Positions 45,406 to 54,571 of a DNA stretch of 64,000 nt are shown piece after piece. The position numbers and the translations under genes are program-made. Every line of letters begins with the position of its first letter. The first letter of the stretch is position 1. The DNA is taken from assembly GCF_017873605.1 (NCBI RefSeq), contig NZ_JAGGKI010000004.1, positions 388,182 through 452,181 on the forward strand, written 5' to 3'. This DNA is from Paenibacillus lactis (GTDB lineage Bacteria > Bacillota > Bacilli > Paenibacillales > Paenibacillaceae). The notes beneath the pieces were generated by a model that was not told the origin of the DNA, did not search any database, and worked only from the letters and a program-made list of their open reading frames with translations.

Positions 45406-48225
45406 TCAGGATTCGTTCTTTAACTCGGGCAGCGGCTGCACAAGGAGATTGATCGGAAGGCTGCTTCCCGGCGCTGCCGTGAAGAGAAATTCCACCGTTT
45501 CCTCGTAGCTGCCTGTTCGATACAGCACGGCTGCATCGTTCGGAGCGGATACCGCTCCATTGCTCGTATTCGGCGTTTGAATAATCTTGCCGTTGACCAT
45601 CATGGCACCCATGTATTTGCCGCCGCGCGGATTCAGCGTGATCAGCGTATTCGGCGCTACGCGGTGCAGCTTGATTTTGTACAGGACGCCGAAATTGCCG
45701 GCATTGGTTGTATAGGAGCCGTTAATCCCGTCGTATCCTTCCAGGTTCGGGTCATTCGTATTGTCCCCGATCGCAAGACGCCCCGGCTTGTTGCCTACAA
45801 GCTCGTAGGATTCGATGATTCTCGTCGAATCCGCATAGGATCCCCGATTATGCACACCGTCCGGCGACTGCAAAATCAGGTGAGGCAGCTTCTGGATCGG
45901 GTCTTTCGTTTCATCGATCATGATGACATCATAACGGATCGGCGCATCCGAATACAGGTCAGCGAGCATGGAAACAACCTGCCCGTTCTTCAGCGATTGG
46001 GCGCTTAGATCCTTCAGAATTACTCTGCTCTCCCCCGGAGCCATCGTGATGGATTGATAATCGGCCGATGACTGCATGGATTCCAGGTAACGAAGCACAG
46101 CCGCCTTGCCTGTTGCGGTCGGAATATTGATCGGTCCGCCCATGCCGGAATATTCGGTTGTCAGCCTTGTCGGTAAGCTGTTGATATTGGTGGCCACGAC
46201 GTACATCTTCATATTTTTCCCGGTAGCGTTCATATGATGGATCATGAACCGGGTGCTGCCGTTGCCGGTCTCCCGATAAACGATCCCTTCCTGGTACACC
46301 GTCTCCGGCGAGTTGCTGCGGATCAGCATCGTCGGCTCGGAGCTTCGGGTAATCGGCAGCAAGTCCCAAGTCGGTACCACGGAGCCGTTGAATGAATAGC
46401 TATCGCCGATATCCGTAAACAATTGGTTGAACTGGTCTTGGGTATACAATACCTCGTTCGTCACGGTAATGACCTTCTCGTACGTGCTGGTCGCGCCTTT
46501 TTTATCCGTTACGATTAACCGGACTTTGTGCGAACCCGCGGTAAAGAACGCCTTTTCGTTATTTTCCCATTTGTAAGTCAGCTCATCGCCCGGGTCCTGG
46601 TCGTAGCTCTGGTCGATATAGGTGATTTTCTCACCCATCTTGTATTGTTCTTTGTCTGTCGTGAACATGGCGACCGGCGGCGTATTCGGTGCGAGGACCT
46701 GAATATTCAGCGTGTATGGATCGCTCCACTCGCCGCTTGAATCCTGAACCGAGTAGGTGACAGGGTAGGTGCCCGGCTGGCTAAACATCTCCTCCCGTCC
46801 CTCCCAGCGCTCATCCACAATGGGAAGTCCTGTCGGGGAATAGGCATTCGTCCGATACGTAACATAGGTCTCTCCGGCATAAATTTCGGCCGGCGACACG
46901 GTGAAGGACGCGATCGGCTTCGTGCTCAGGCTGAGTATAATGCGTTTGTTCGGCTGGTCCACCTTATAGGAAATATCCAGTGCCTGCGTAATGCTTGTCA
47001 GCGGTACCATGAACGTATTGTTGCTCTGATACGCAGGTCCCTTCATCGTTCTGCGTTCTCCGTTGACGGTGTACACGCTGCTGTTCGTTTTGAACCGAAG
47101 CTCGTCGCCGCCGCGGATAATAATCGTCTCCTTCGTCTTCGCGTCATAGGTAAGCTTAAGCCCTACCCGATTGACCAGCGATCGGATCGCGACGTAGGAT
47201 ACCCCCCGCTTTACGGCCATCGGCTGTCCGGCCTTATACATCTTGCCGCCTTGATACATAACGTCGCTGTTCATCATCAGGATCAGATCGTTAGGACCAA
47301 GATTCGGAAGGTTAGGCACCTGGCTGCCCCCGCTGCCGTCTCCCGGCTCAGGCTGCGTGCTTCCGCCGTCGCTGCTGCCTCCGTCTCCGCTGCCGCTACG
47401 GGACAGGTCAAGAATCACTTTCTTCTCGGATTGATTAACCGTATATGGAATATCAAGCGCTTGCGTAATCGAAGTTAATGGAACCATAAACACATTGTTG
47501 GAAATATAGGCCGGCCCCTTCATCGGGCGGACCTGTCCGTTTACTTTATAATTGCTGCTCCCTGTCTTAAAGCGGAGCTCATTGCCATCCTTGATGATAA
47601 TGGTTTCCTTTGTCTTATTGTCAAAAGAGAGCTTAAGACCTGCACGCTCGACCATTGCCCGTACCGCTATATAAGATACGCCTTTCTTGACGGCCATCGG
47701 CTCCCCGGCCTTATAGCGCTGTCCGTTATGGTACATCACGTCACTGTTCATCAAAAGCACAAGCTCATTCTTGGAAGCCGGCGATGTTTCGGAGGTGCTC
47801 GATATGTTCGTATCGTTCCCGGTGTTACCGGAGCTATTCCCGGTCTCTCCCGAACCGTTCCCCTCTTCCTCTGCTTGCTGCTGATTCGCTGACTGTTTAC
47901 TGTCTTGCTCCGTATCAACGGATGATGAAACTCCCTCGGCTTCATCCGGAATCGAATCCGCACTTTCTTGCTGTGCTGAATCCGTTTCTATTGAATCCGT
48001 TTCGACCGACTGTTCTTCTACTGACTGCTGTTCTGGCTGTACGTCTTGCTGATCCGTCTGCTGCTGCAGGCTTTGCTCACCTTGTTCCACCGCAGTGGAC
48101 TGCAGCGTCGAACCGGCGGATTGGGCCGGAGCCGTCAAATCCGGTGATGCTGCCGCTGCCGGAACGGCTGCAAATACCTGTGCCGCAGCAAGGACGGTGA
48201 TCAATGAGATTCTTCTGAAGTTCAT
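45406..48225 (-). CDS. Large secreted protein with two stalk domains and PKD-like domains
   Basis: 939 residues. Signal peptide (1-26, AAAA cleavage region), then a Gln/Glu/Ser-rich low-complexity stretch (about 30-150). Two copies of a copper-amine-oxidase-N-like domain follow (about 150-270 and 300-425), each with MNSDVMY, KETIII and FMVPLTSITQALDI motifs and joined by a Gly/Ser/Pro linker. Next come two PKD-like domains (about 428-600, with PVAMFTTDKEQYKMGEK) and a C-terminal region of about 330 residues that I do not recognise. Probably a cell-surface or matrix protein; no LPXTG or SLH anchor is seen. Confidence 0.85.
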   Translation of the reverse strand: MNFRRISLITVLAAAQVFAAVPAAAASPDLTAPAQSAGSTLQSTAVEQGEQSLQQQTDQQDVQPEQQSVEEQSVETDSIETDSAQQESADSIPDEAEGVSSSVDTEQDSKQSANQQQAEEEGNGSGETGNSSGNTGNDTNISSTSETSPASKNELVLLMNSDVMYHNGQRYKAGEPMAVKKGVSYIAVRAMVERAGLKLSFDNKTKETIIIKDGNELRFKTGSSNYKVNGQVRPMKGPAYISNNVFMVPLTSITQALDIPYTVNQSEKKVILDLSRSGSGDGGSSDGGSTQPEPGDGSGGSQVPNLPNLGPNDLILMMNSDVMYQGGKMYKAGQPMAVKRGVSYVAIRSLVNRVGLKLTYDAKTKETIIIRGGDELRFKTNSSVYTVNGERRTMKGPAYQSNNTFMVPLTSITQALDISYKVDQPNKRIILSLSTKPIASFTVSPAEIYAGETYVTYRTNAYSPTGLPIVDERWEGREEMFSQPGTYPVTYSVQDSSGEWSDPYTLNIQVLAPNTPPVAMFTTDKEQYKMGEKITYIDQSYDQDPGDELTYKWENNEKAFFTAGSHKVRLIVTDKKGATSTYEKVITVTNEVLYTQDQFNQLFTDIGDSYSFNGSVVPTWDLLPITRSSEPTMLIRSNSPETVYQEGIVYRETGNGSTRFMIHHMNATGKNMKMYVVATNINSLPTRLTTEYSGMGGPINIPTATGKAAVLRYLESMQSSADYQSITMAPGESRVILKDLSAQSLKNGQVVSMLADLYSDAPIRYDVIMIDETKDPIQKLPHLILQSPDGVHNRGSYADSTRIIESYELVGNKPGRLAIGDNTNDPNLEGYDGINGSYTTNAGNFGVLYKIKLHRVAPNTLITLNPRGGKYMGAMMVNGKIIQTPNTSNGAVSAPNDAAVLYRTGSYEETVEFLFTAAPGSSLPINLLVQPLPELKNES

Positions 48226-48329
48226 CCTCTACTCCTTTAAAACTGCTTTATAGTCTCTACTGTCTCTATCAGACATACTATTAGACGCCATAAATCCTGA
48301 AAAGTTGCTATAAATGGTCAGGATAATAG

Positions 48330-48370
48330 TAAAACCGGAGCCCCCTCCAGGAGGATAGCTCCGGTTTTTC
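48330..48370. terminator. Bidirectional terminator between GH3 gene and surface protein gene
   Basis: AAAACCGGAGC and GCTCCGGTTTTT arms with an inner CTCC/GGAG stem; T-rich on the plus strand and TTTT on the minus. It serves the minus-strand GH3 gene. Confidence 0.8.
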
Positions 48371-48371
48371 A

Positions 48372-48403
48372 CGTGATTTAACGTTAATTATCGTGATTTA
48401 ACG
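48372..48403. repeat. Direct repeat at the end of the GH3 gene
   Basis: CGTGATTTAACG occurs at 48372-48383 and 48392-48403, 20 bp apart; the second copy contains the stop codon of the GH3 gene. It looks like a small tandem duplication of the gene end. Confidence 0.6.
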
Positions 48404-50038
48404 GTTTGCAACGTTCTGGTTATAGCTCCAGCCCAGCGGATAAGTCTCGCTGATTCCGACCGGGAGCCTGCCGCCCGGCTTTAGCTTACCGAGAAGCACA
48501 TCCGCAGCGGCTTGCATGTAGTACGGTGTATTTTCATACGTGCACAAATACGCAGGAACCGGCGGGAGATCGATAAGATCGTACGGGTTGCGGGTCGCAA
48601 CGACGATCAACGTTACGCCTTCGAGCGCGGACAGCCGCTCCACCAGCTTCTTCTGCCCCTCCGGAAGACGACTCTCGGAGGTATACGTAGCGACTACGAT
48701 CTGCGTATAACCGCTCACCGCTTGAAGCGCCTGCTCTACCTCTTCATCGGTCATATTGGTGCCGACGCGCACATCATCCGCCTGGACCCCTCTACTTCTA
48801 AGCGCGTTGCCCAGCGTATAGCTCTTGCTCCATGCCTCATCAACCTGGGTTGCCTTAAGCAGCTCCGGCCAGATCACCGCTACTGGCTCCTCCGCCTGCA
48901 GCGGCAGCTGTCCCTCGTCCTTGACAAGCGTAATGCCTCTACCTGCAATATCGAACAGCAGCTGCTTCGTCTCCTCGCTCACCCGGGCTACGGGCTGAAC
49001 CGGCAGCTCGGCTGCCAGCTTGGCATTACGCTCCTTCAAAGCCAGGATCCGGCCCACGGCAGCATCGATTTGCGCCATCGGAATTCTTCCGCTCCGGACA
49101 GCCTCGATGACAGCTGTAATCGCCGCGGTCTGCTCCGAGAGCGTATGGCTGACGAGCACACAGTCCGCCCCGGCCTGGATCGCGCGGATGGCGCCTTCTG
49201 GTATGCCGTATTCTTTGGAAATGGCGTGCATTTCCAGGCAATCGGTTACGATCAGTCCTTCGAAGCCCAGCTCCTCCCGGAGCAGTCCGGTCAACACCGC
49301 GCGGGACAAGGTGGCTGGCAGATCGCTCGGCTCAATCGCCGGAAAGCTGACATGGGCCGTCATAATCGCGTCTACCCCATGCTTGATCGCTTGGATGAAC
49401 GGATACAGCTCCACCCGGTTCAAGCGCTCTCTGTCATGCGGAACCGACGCTCTGCCCAGATGGGAATCGACGCTCGTATCGCCGTGCCCGGGAAAATGCT
49501 TGGCCGTAGCGGATACGCCTTCTTCCTGATATCCTCTGATACTTGCCGCGCCAAGGGCTGCCACCGCTTCAGGATCCTCGCCGAAGGAACGCACCCCGAT
49601 GACCGGATTGCGCGGATTATTGTTAACATCAAGGCAAGGGGCGAAGTTCATGTTTACGCCGAGGGAGCGCAGCTCGCGGGCTCCGATCCTTGCCACCTCA
49701 TAGCAATCCTCCACGCTGCCTGAAGCGCCGAGCGCCATATTTCCAGGAATGCGGCTGATCCCGTCATGGTCAATGCGGGCAACCATGCCGCCCTCCTGGT
49801 CGATTGAAATCAAGAGCGGGATGCTCTGCTTCTCCGCGGCCATGCGCTGGAGGGCTTCCGACAGCTCCGCAAGCTGCGGCAGGGTCTCCACATTGCGGCG
49901 GAAATAACAGATGCCGCCGATCTGATGCTGTTCGATCAATACTCTGGCATGCTCATTCGGTGTCAGCGCATTGAATCCGCAAATGAACATTTGTCCAACT
50001 TTTTGCTCCAAGGTTAAATCTGCTGCAGTCCACTTCAT
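48398..50038 (-). CDS. Beta-N-acetylhexosaminidase (GH3, NagZ-like)
   Basis: 546 residues, no signal peptide, thus cytoplasmic. The GH3 catalytic domain shows DQEGGMVARI, the NagZ-type loop KHFPGHGDTSVDSH with its catalytic His/Asp pair, and the nucleophile Asp in IVTDCLEMHAI. A GH3 C-terminal domain (about 370-546) follows. Such enzymes remove terminal N-acetylglucosamine from chito-oligosaccharides or muropeptides. It is the last gene after a two-component system and an ABC importer, which suggests that imported GlcNAc-containing sugars are its substrate (inference). Confidence 0.9.
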   Translation of the reverse strand: MKWTAADLTLEQKVGQMFICGFNALTPNEHARVLIEQHQIGGICYFRRNVETLPQLAELSEALQRMAAEKQSIPLLISIDQEGGMVARIDHDGISRIPGNMALGASGSVEDCYEVARIGARELRSLGVNMNFAPCLDVNNNPRNPVIGVRSFGEDPEAVAALGAASIRGYQEEGVSATAKHFPGHGDTSVDSHLGRASVPHDRERLNRVELYPFIQAIKHGVDAIMTAHVSFPAIEPSDLPATLSRAVLTGLLREELGFEGLIVTDCLEMHAISKEYGIPEGAIRAIQAGADCVLVSHTLSEQTAAITAVIEAVRSGRIPMAQIDAAVGRILALKERNAKLAAELPVQPVARVSEETKQLLFDIAGRGITLVKDEGQLPLQAEEPVAVIWPELLKATQVDEAWSKSYTLGNALRSRGVQADDVRVGTNMTDEEVEQALQAVSGYTQIVVATYTSESRLPEGQKKLVERLSALEGVTLIVVATRNPYDLIDLPPVPAYLCTYENTPYYMQAAADVLLGKLKPGGRLPVGISETYPLGWSYNQNVANR

Positions 50039-50135
50039 CGATTACGTACCTACTTTCTCTCATATTAGGGACTTCGCAGGCTAAGATGAAATCGAGCGCA
50101 TGATGCATGAGCTGCCTGCAGCGTCCAGAATAAGT

Positions 50136-50921
50136 TCATACCGTTGCTTTGCCGGACATTTCCCGGAATTCGGACGGGGTCATGCCGGTCGCTTTCTGAA
50201 ACACCTTCGTGAAATAGCGCCGCTCATGATAACCGACAAAGGAGCCGATCTGGGCAATGTTCTTATCACTGTTCACGAGGAGGAACTTGGCCGCCTCCAT
50301 CCGCTGCTTCGTCAAATATTCGACAAAGGTCAGCCCCACGTGATTCTTGAACAGCAGGCAAAAGTAACTCGAGCTGATGCCCAAATGCTCCGAGAGCTCT
50401 TCAATGCCCAGGTCCTGCCCCATATTGGTATTGATATACTCCAGGGCGGAAGCGACCAGCTGCTCGGGCGTCTTCTTGGCGGTCTCCGGCCCCGGAACAT
50501 CGTCGATCAGCGAAACGGTGCTGTAATACTTCTCTTTCGCCCTCTTCTTACGGATTTCCTCCCCGATCTCGCGCACCTTATTCTCCAGCTCGCCATAATG
50601 GATCGGTTTGCTGATATAATCCTTGACGCCGAGCTTAATCGCTTCCCTGGCATACTCGAATTCCTGATAGCCGGTAAGCAGTATGATTTCCGCGCGGCTC
50701 CCCTCTTCCCGAATTTTCGAAATGAATGTCAGGCCGTCCATCACGGGCATCCGAATGTCCGACAAAATCAGATCCGGCGTATACTGTTCGGCGATTTCCA
50801 ATGCTTCCGTCCCGCTGCGGGCCAAACCGATCACCTTCATGCCCATCTCCTCCCACGGGAGCACCCTGTTCAGATTGTTCAAGATCGGAGCCTCGTCATC
50901 GACCAATAATACCTTCAACAC
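50136..50921 (-). CDS. Response regulator with AraC-type DNA-binding domain (YesN type)
   Basis: About 261 residues from a GTG at 50921, nine bases after GGGGGG. Receiver domain with VDDE and phosphoacceptor Asp55 (LILSDIRMP), Lys in YISKP, then a C-terminal AraC HTH pair (IEELSEHLGISSSYFCLLFKN and IAQIGSFVGYHERRYFTKVFQKATGMTPSEFR). The start lies within the 3' end of the kinase gene (26-base overlap). It should activate the adjacent sugar operon when phosphorylated by the kinase. Confidence 0.93.
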   Translation of the reverse strand: MLKVLLVDDEAPILNNLNRVLPWEEMGMKVIGLARSGTEALEIAEQYTPDLILSDIRMPVMDGLTFISKIREEGSRAEIILLTGYQEFEYAREAIKLGVKDYISKPIHYGELENKVREIGEEIRKKRAKEKYYSTVSLIDDVPGPETAKKTPEQLVASALEYINTNMGQDLGIEELSEHLGISSSYFCLLFKNHVGLTFVEYLTKQRMEAAKFLLVNSDKNIAQIGSFVGYHERRYFTKVFQKATGMTPSEFREMSGKATV

Positions 50922-52755
50922 GCTGCCCTTCCCCCCTATCATAATTGGGTATGACACATTGTATAACGGTGCCGCCGGGACGGCTCGAGCAGATAAACAG
51001 ACCGTAATAATCGCCGTACTGAATGCGTATGCGGTCTGCTACGCTTCGCAGTCCAAGCCCGCGGCGTTCCTGATTCACCTTCAAATTCTGCAGCTTCGCC
51101 TGCTGCGACATCGAATCGTCATGCACCATATATTCAAACATCGACAGCTGCTCCGGGGTCATTCCAAGCCCGTTGTCCTCCACCCGGATGATAACATTGC
51201 CGAGTTCCTTCCATGCCGATATCCGGATGAGTCCCTTGTACGAGATTCCTTCAAATCCGTGCTGGATGCTGTTCTCCACCAGCGGCTGCAGCGTCAGCTT
51301 GAGGATGCGGCTGTGCATCAGCTCCTTCGGAATGTCGATTTCATAGTCGAACACATCCTCGAACCTGAACTTCTGGATCTCCAGATAGCTCTGCAGATGC
51401 TTGATCTCTTCCTCCAAAGTAATTTCTTCCTTGCCTTGTATGCTGATGCGCAGGATGCTCGCCAGCCGGTATACCATCTCGCTCACTTTGCGGCCTTCGT
51501 TTTGGATGGCAAGCACATTGATGGACTCCAGGGTGTTGAACAGGAAATGCGGCTTGATCTGCGCCTGCAGCACCCGCATCTCCGCTTCCGTCTTCTGCCG
51601 CTGCTCCTTCTTCACCTGCACGAACAGATCGTTGATCCGGTTCATCAGATTGTTAAAGCCTTTGGAGAGCAGCAGAAGCTCATCCTCGCCCTTCTCCTCG
51701 ACTCTCGCATTCAGGTCTCCGTCCTCGACCCGGCGCATAAACCGGACAATGACGGCAATTGTCCCGGTAATCCGGTTCATGAACAGCCGGTTAAAGACGA
51801 TTGCGGTGACAAGGCAGACGCCCATAATCACGAAGAACCACTTGGCAAACGACGTTACTTCCTGGGACAACGAGTTCCAATCGGTGAAGGAGACCAGATT
51901 CCAGCCGTAATCATTCAGGTGGTAAATGGAAACGATGTGCTCCTTCCCGTTGAACTTGGCCTTAAAGCTCTGGTAGCCTTGCTTGAACTCGACCTTATGC
52001 TTCATGTATTGCTTGATATTTTGTCCGTCCATGCTGTTCTCCGGATCAAACAGAACCAGTCCTTCATTATTCACGAGCATGAACGAGGTGTTTTGCAGAT
52101 TGTTAGGTATCGTTAAATTGCGAAAGATTTCCTCGAACTCCCACTTCTTGATCTGGACGACCAATATGCCGAGCTTGCGCAGCGTCGTCACATCTTTGAT
52201 CAGCCGAATCTGGGTAAATACCGGCTCTTCGCCTGTCAGCTCCTGAAATTCATGCGGGGCTAGCCACATGGGTCTTCCATTCAGCGCCACCACTTCATCA
52301 TATAACGGGCTGCTCTTAAACTGGTCATATGGAAGCGTTCGGAAATTCTCTTTGCTGAAGATCGGAATCGGGGGCGACTCCCGGTTGAAATGATACAAAA
52401 AGGCATAGCTGATCGCAGGGTGGTTATATAGTAGATTTCGGAAGCTGCGCTGCCGGTCATTCAATTTAAGCTGCTCCGCATTGGACTCCTTAATCAGGTT
52501 CTGATCGTTCGGATCCTTCGCATTCAGCGCCATTGCGAACACGGAGGTGGCAATCCCGTTGTCCGTGACGTATTCCATCTCCTTGAATACATTCAGAATG
52601 CTGTAGCTGATCGCCTTAAGCGAATATTCGGCTTGCTGGCTGTATTTTTCCTCAATCGAGTTATAGGTAATAAAAAAAGTAAATAGGCCCAGCAAAAACA
52701 ACGGAATGATAATGAGTCCCAAAAAAGCCGTAAACAATTTGTTCCGCAGATTCAT
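50896..52755 (-). CDS. Sensor histidine kinase (YesM type)
   Basis: About 619 residues from the second ATG at 52755, seven bases after GGGAG. Two membrane helices (about 9-30 and 304-325) enclose an extracytoplasmic sensor domain of dCache size; a HAMP domain (about 330-380) and the His_kinase domain follow, with the phosphoacceptor His403 in IKPHFLFN and the ATP-site motifs PLVENSIQHG and DNGLGM. It probably senses the sugar or its binding protein outside the cell and pairs with the overlapping YesN-type regulator. Confidence 0.93.
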   Translation of the reverse strand: MNLRNKLFTAFLGLIIIPLFLLGLFTFFITYNSIEEKYSQQAEYSLKAISYSILNVFKEMEYVTDNGIATSVFAMALNAKDPNDQNLIKESNAEQLKLNDRQRSFRNLLYNHPAISYAFLYHFNRESPPIPIFSKENFRTLPYDQFKSSPLYDEVVALNGRPMWLAPHEFQELTGEEPVFTQIRLIKDVTTLRKLGILVVQIKKWEFEEIFRNLTIPNNLQNTSFMLVNNEGLVLFDPENSMDGQNIKQYMKHKVEFKQGYQSFKAKFNGKEHIVSIYHLNDYGWNLVSFTDWNSLSQEVTSFAKWFFVIMGVCLVTAIVFNRLFMNRITGTIAVIVRFMRRVEDGDLNARVEEKGEDELLLLSKGFNNLMNRINDLFVQVKKEQRQKTEAEMRVLQAQIKPHFLFNTLESINVLAIQNEGRKVSEMVYRLASILRISIQGKEEITLEEEIKHLQSYLEIQKFRFEDVFDYEIDIPKELMHSRILKLTLQPLVENSIQHGFEGISYKGLIRISAWKELGNVIIRVEDNGLGMTPEQLSMFEYMVHDDSMSQQAKLQNLKVNQERRGLGLRSVADRIRIQYGDYYGLFICSSRPGGTVIQCVIPNYDRGEGQRVEGIIGR

Positions 52756-52776
52756 ACGCATGCTCCCGCTTTCGTA

Positions 52777-53604
52777 TTACCCCTTCACGCTTCCCGCGGT
52801 GACCCCTTCAATGATCTTCTCTTGAAGAATCGCATAGATGATCAGAACCGGCAGAACACTGAACACGATCCCCGCCGACATTTGGGCGTAGTTCATATTG
52901 TAAGCGTCCCTGAAACCGACCATCCTGACTGGAAGTGTTCGCAACTCGTCATTGGACAAGAAATAGTTAGCAAGCAAAAATTCGTTCCAATTCCCCAAGA
53001 AATTAATGATAAACACGGTTACGATAGCCGGAACGGTCAGAGGCAAGATAATTCTAGCAAACAAGCCCCCAGACCTCAATCCATCGATGACGGCGGCTTC
53101 CTCGATTTCTCCGGGCAGCGAGCGCATGAAGGCAGCAAGAATGATTACGGAGAAGGGAATCGCATTCGCCACGTAAGGCAGAATGAGCGCCATATGCGTA
53201 TTCAGAATGTCCAATTGACGCATGATGCCATAGATCGGCAGCATCAAGGAGTTGTTCGGAATAAGCATGCCCAGCAGGATGCACTGGAAGAGGATGGCGC
53301 TGATCCGGTTGTAACGCATACGCGTAATGGCAAAGGCCAGCATCGCCGCGAACAGGATCGACAAGCATGCGGACAGCACGCCGATATACAAGCTGTTCCA
53401 GAAATAAGTGCTGATCTTCGCGTTCACCCAAGCATTGACATAATTGTCGAGCACGAAGGTGTCGGGCAGCCCGAACGGATTGGCCGCGATCGACTGGTTA
53501 TCCGTCTTTACCGACGAGAACAGTACGAACAGGAACGGATACAAAATGACGAGCAGGTAAGCCATCAGGAAAATATGCGGGATCAGTTTCTTCATCGCTC
53601 TCAT
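52777..53604 (-). CDS. Carbohydrate ABC transporter permease (MalG type)
   Basis: 275 residues, six membrane helices, first at about 9-28. EAA loop visible as EIEEAAVIDGLRSGGLFARI. It starts right at the stop of the partner permease. Part of a CUT1 importer whose ATPase is not encoded here. Confidence 0.93.
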   Translation of the reverse strand: MRAMKKLIPHIFLMAYLLVILYPFLFVLFSSVKTDNQSIAANPFGLPDTFVLDNYVNAWVNAKISTYFWNSLYIGVLSACLSILFAAMLAFAITRMRYNRISAILFQCILLGMLIPNNSLMLPIYGIMRQLDILNTHMALILPYVANAIPFSVIILAAFMRSLPGEIEEAAVIDGLRSGGLFARIILPLTVPAIVTVFIINFLGNWNEFLLANYFLSNDELRTLPVRMVGFRDAYNMNYAQMSAGIVFSVLPVLIIYAILQEKIIEGVTAGSVKG

Positions 53605-54489
53605 TTAGTATTCAATCCTTTCGTTGCGGCGTGCGATCAGTACCTGATAGAGCGCGGTAATGATCATCGTAAAGACGAAGATCAGAACGGCAATCGAATT
53701 GCCGAAGCCGTGCTTAAAGCTCGTAATGGCATAACGGATCATATAGGTTGCCATGACGTCCGTCGAGCCGGCCGGCCCGCCCTTGGTCATTACCAGGATA
53801 ATATCGGCTGCTTTCATCGCCCCGGCGATCGACAGCATGATGACAACGGAGATGATCGGCATTACCAAAGGGAGCGTAATTTTCATGGCTCGCTGCCAGC
53901 CGGTGGCCCCGTCGATTGCCGCCGCCTCATCCAGCTCCTTGGGAATGGAGATGATTGCGGCCAGCACCATCACAATGTAGAAGCCGGTCCATTGCCAAGC
54001 GTTAGTGATCAAGATCGAGAGCATCGCCCAGTTTTTGTCGGACAGCCAGTAGATCGGCTCCACGCCAAACAGCCCGAGGAGTTGATTCATCAAGCCGAAG
54101 TCCGGATTATAAATGAAGCCCCACAGAATGCCGATGACGGCCGTCGACATGATCGACGGAGCGAATACGGCGGTTTTGTACAGTCCTTTCAACCGCTTCA
54201 CATTGGCGATAAGGAGCGAGAAGATGACGATCAGCGGAACCTGGACCAAACATGAGAAAAGAATGAAATAGACATTGTTCTTAACCGATTTCCAGAACGC
54301 GACGTCCGACATGGCCGTAGCATAGTTATCGAATCCAATATACTTCACGTCCTTGGAAATGCCGTTCCAGCTCGTAAAGCTGTTGTCAATCGCCGTATAG
54401 ATCGGGTAAATGAAAAAAGCCAGGAACAGGATGAATGCCGGCAGGACGAACAAGATGTAGATCAGAGGATTTCTCAGCGCTTTATTCAT
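53605..54489 (-). CDS. Carbohydrate ABC transporter permease (MalF type)
   Basis: 294 residues. N-terminal helix YILFVLPAFILFLAFFIYPI and EAA loop ELDEAAAIDGATGWQRAMKI. It pairs with the next permease, without gap. ATG follows GGAGG. A hairpin lies between it and the binding-protein gene. Confidence 0.93.
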   Translation of the reverse strand: MNKALRNPLIYILFVLPAFILFLAFFIYPIYTAIDNSFTSWNGISKDVKYIGFDNYATAMSDVAFWKSVKNNVYFILFSCLVQVPLIVIFSLLIANVKRLKGLYKTAVFAPSIMSTAVIGILWGFIYNPDFGLMNQLLGLFGVEPIYWLSDKNWAMLSILITNAWQWTGFYIVMVLAAIISIPKELDEAAAIDGATGWQRAMKITLPLVMPIISVVIMLSIAGAMKAADIILVMTKGGPAGSTDVMATYMIRYAITSFKHGFGNSIAVLIFVFTMIITALYQVLIARRNERIEY

Positions 54490-54525
54490 AGTAACCTCCG
54501 TATTGATGTCTGTCGTTTAGGCGAA

Positions 54526-54556
54526 AAGGCACCCCCATGACAGCGGGTAGTGCCTT
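54526..54556 (-). terminator. Intergenic hairpin between binding protein and permease
   Basis: AAGGCAC and GTGCCTT arms with inner ACCC/GGGG pairs; TTTTCG follows on the minus strand. Same place and kind as the hairpin in the first sugar operon, so probably partial termination. Confidence 0.65.
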
Positions 54557-54571
54557 GACTCGCCCACTTGA

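Noticed and set aside
52822..54255. 477-codon plus-strand ORF opposite the second pair of permeases
   Set aside because: Composition is dominated by His, Gln, Asp and Arg, typical of an antisense frame of membrane-protein genes.
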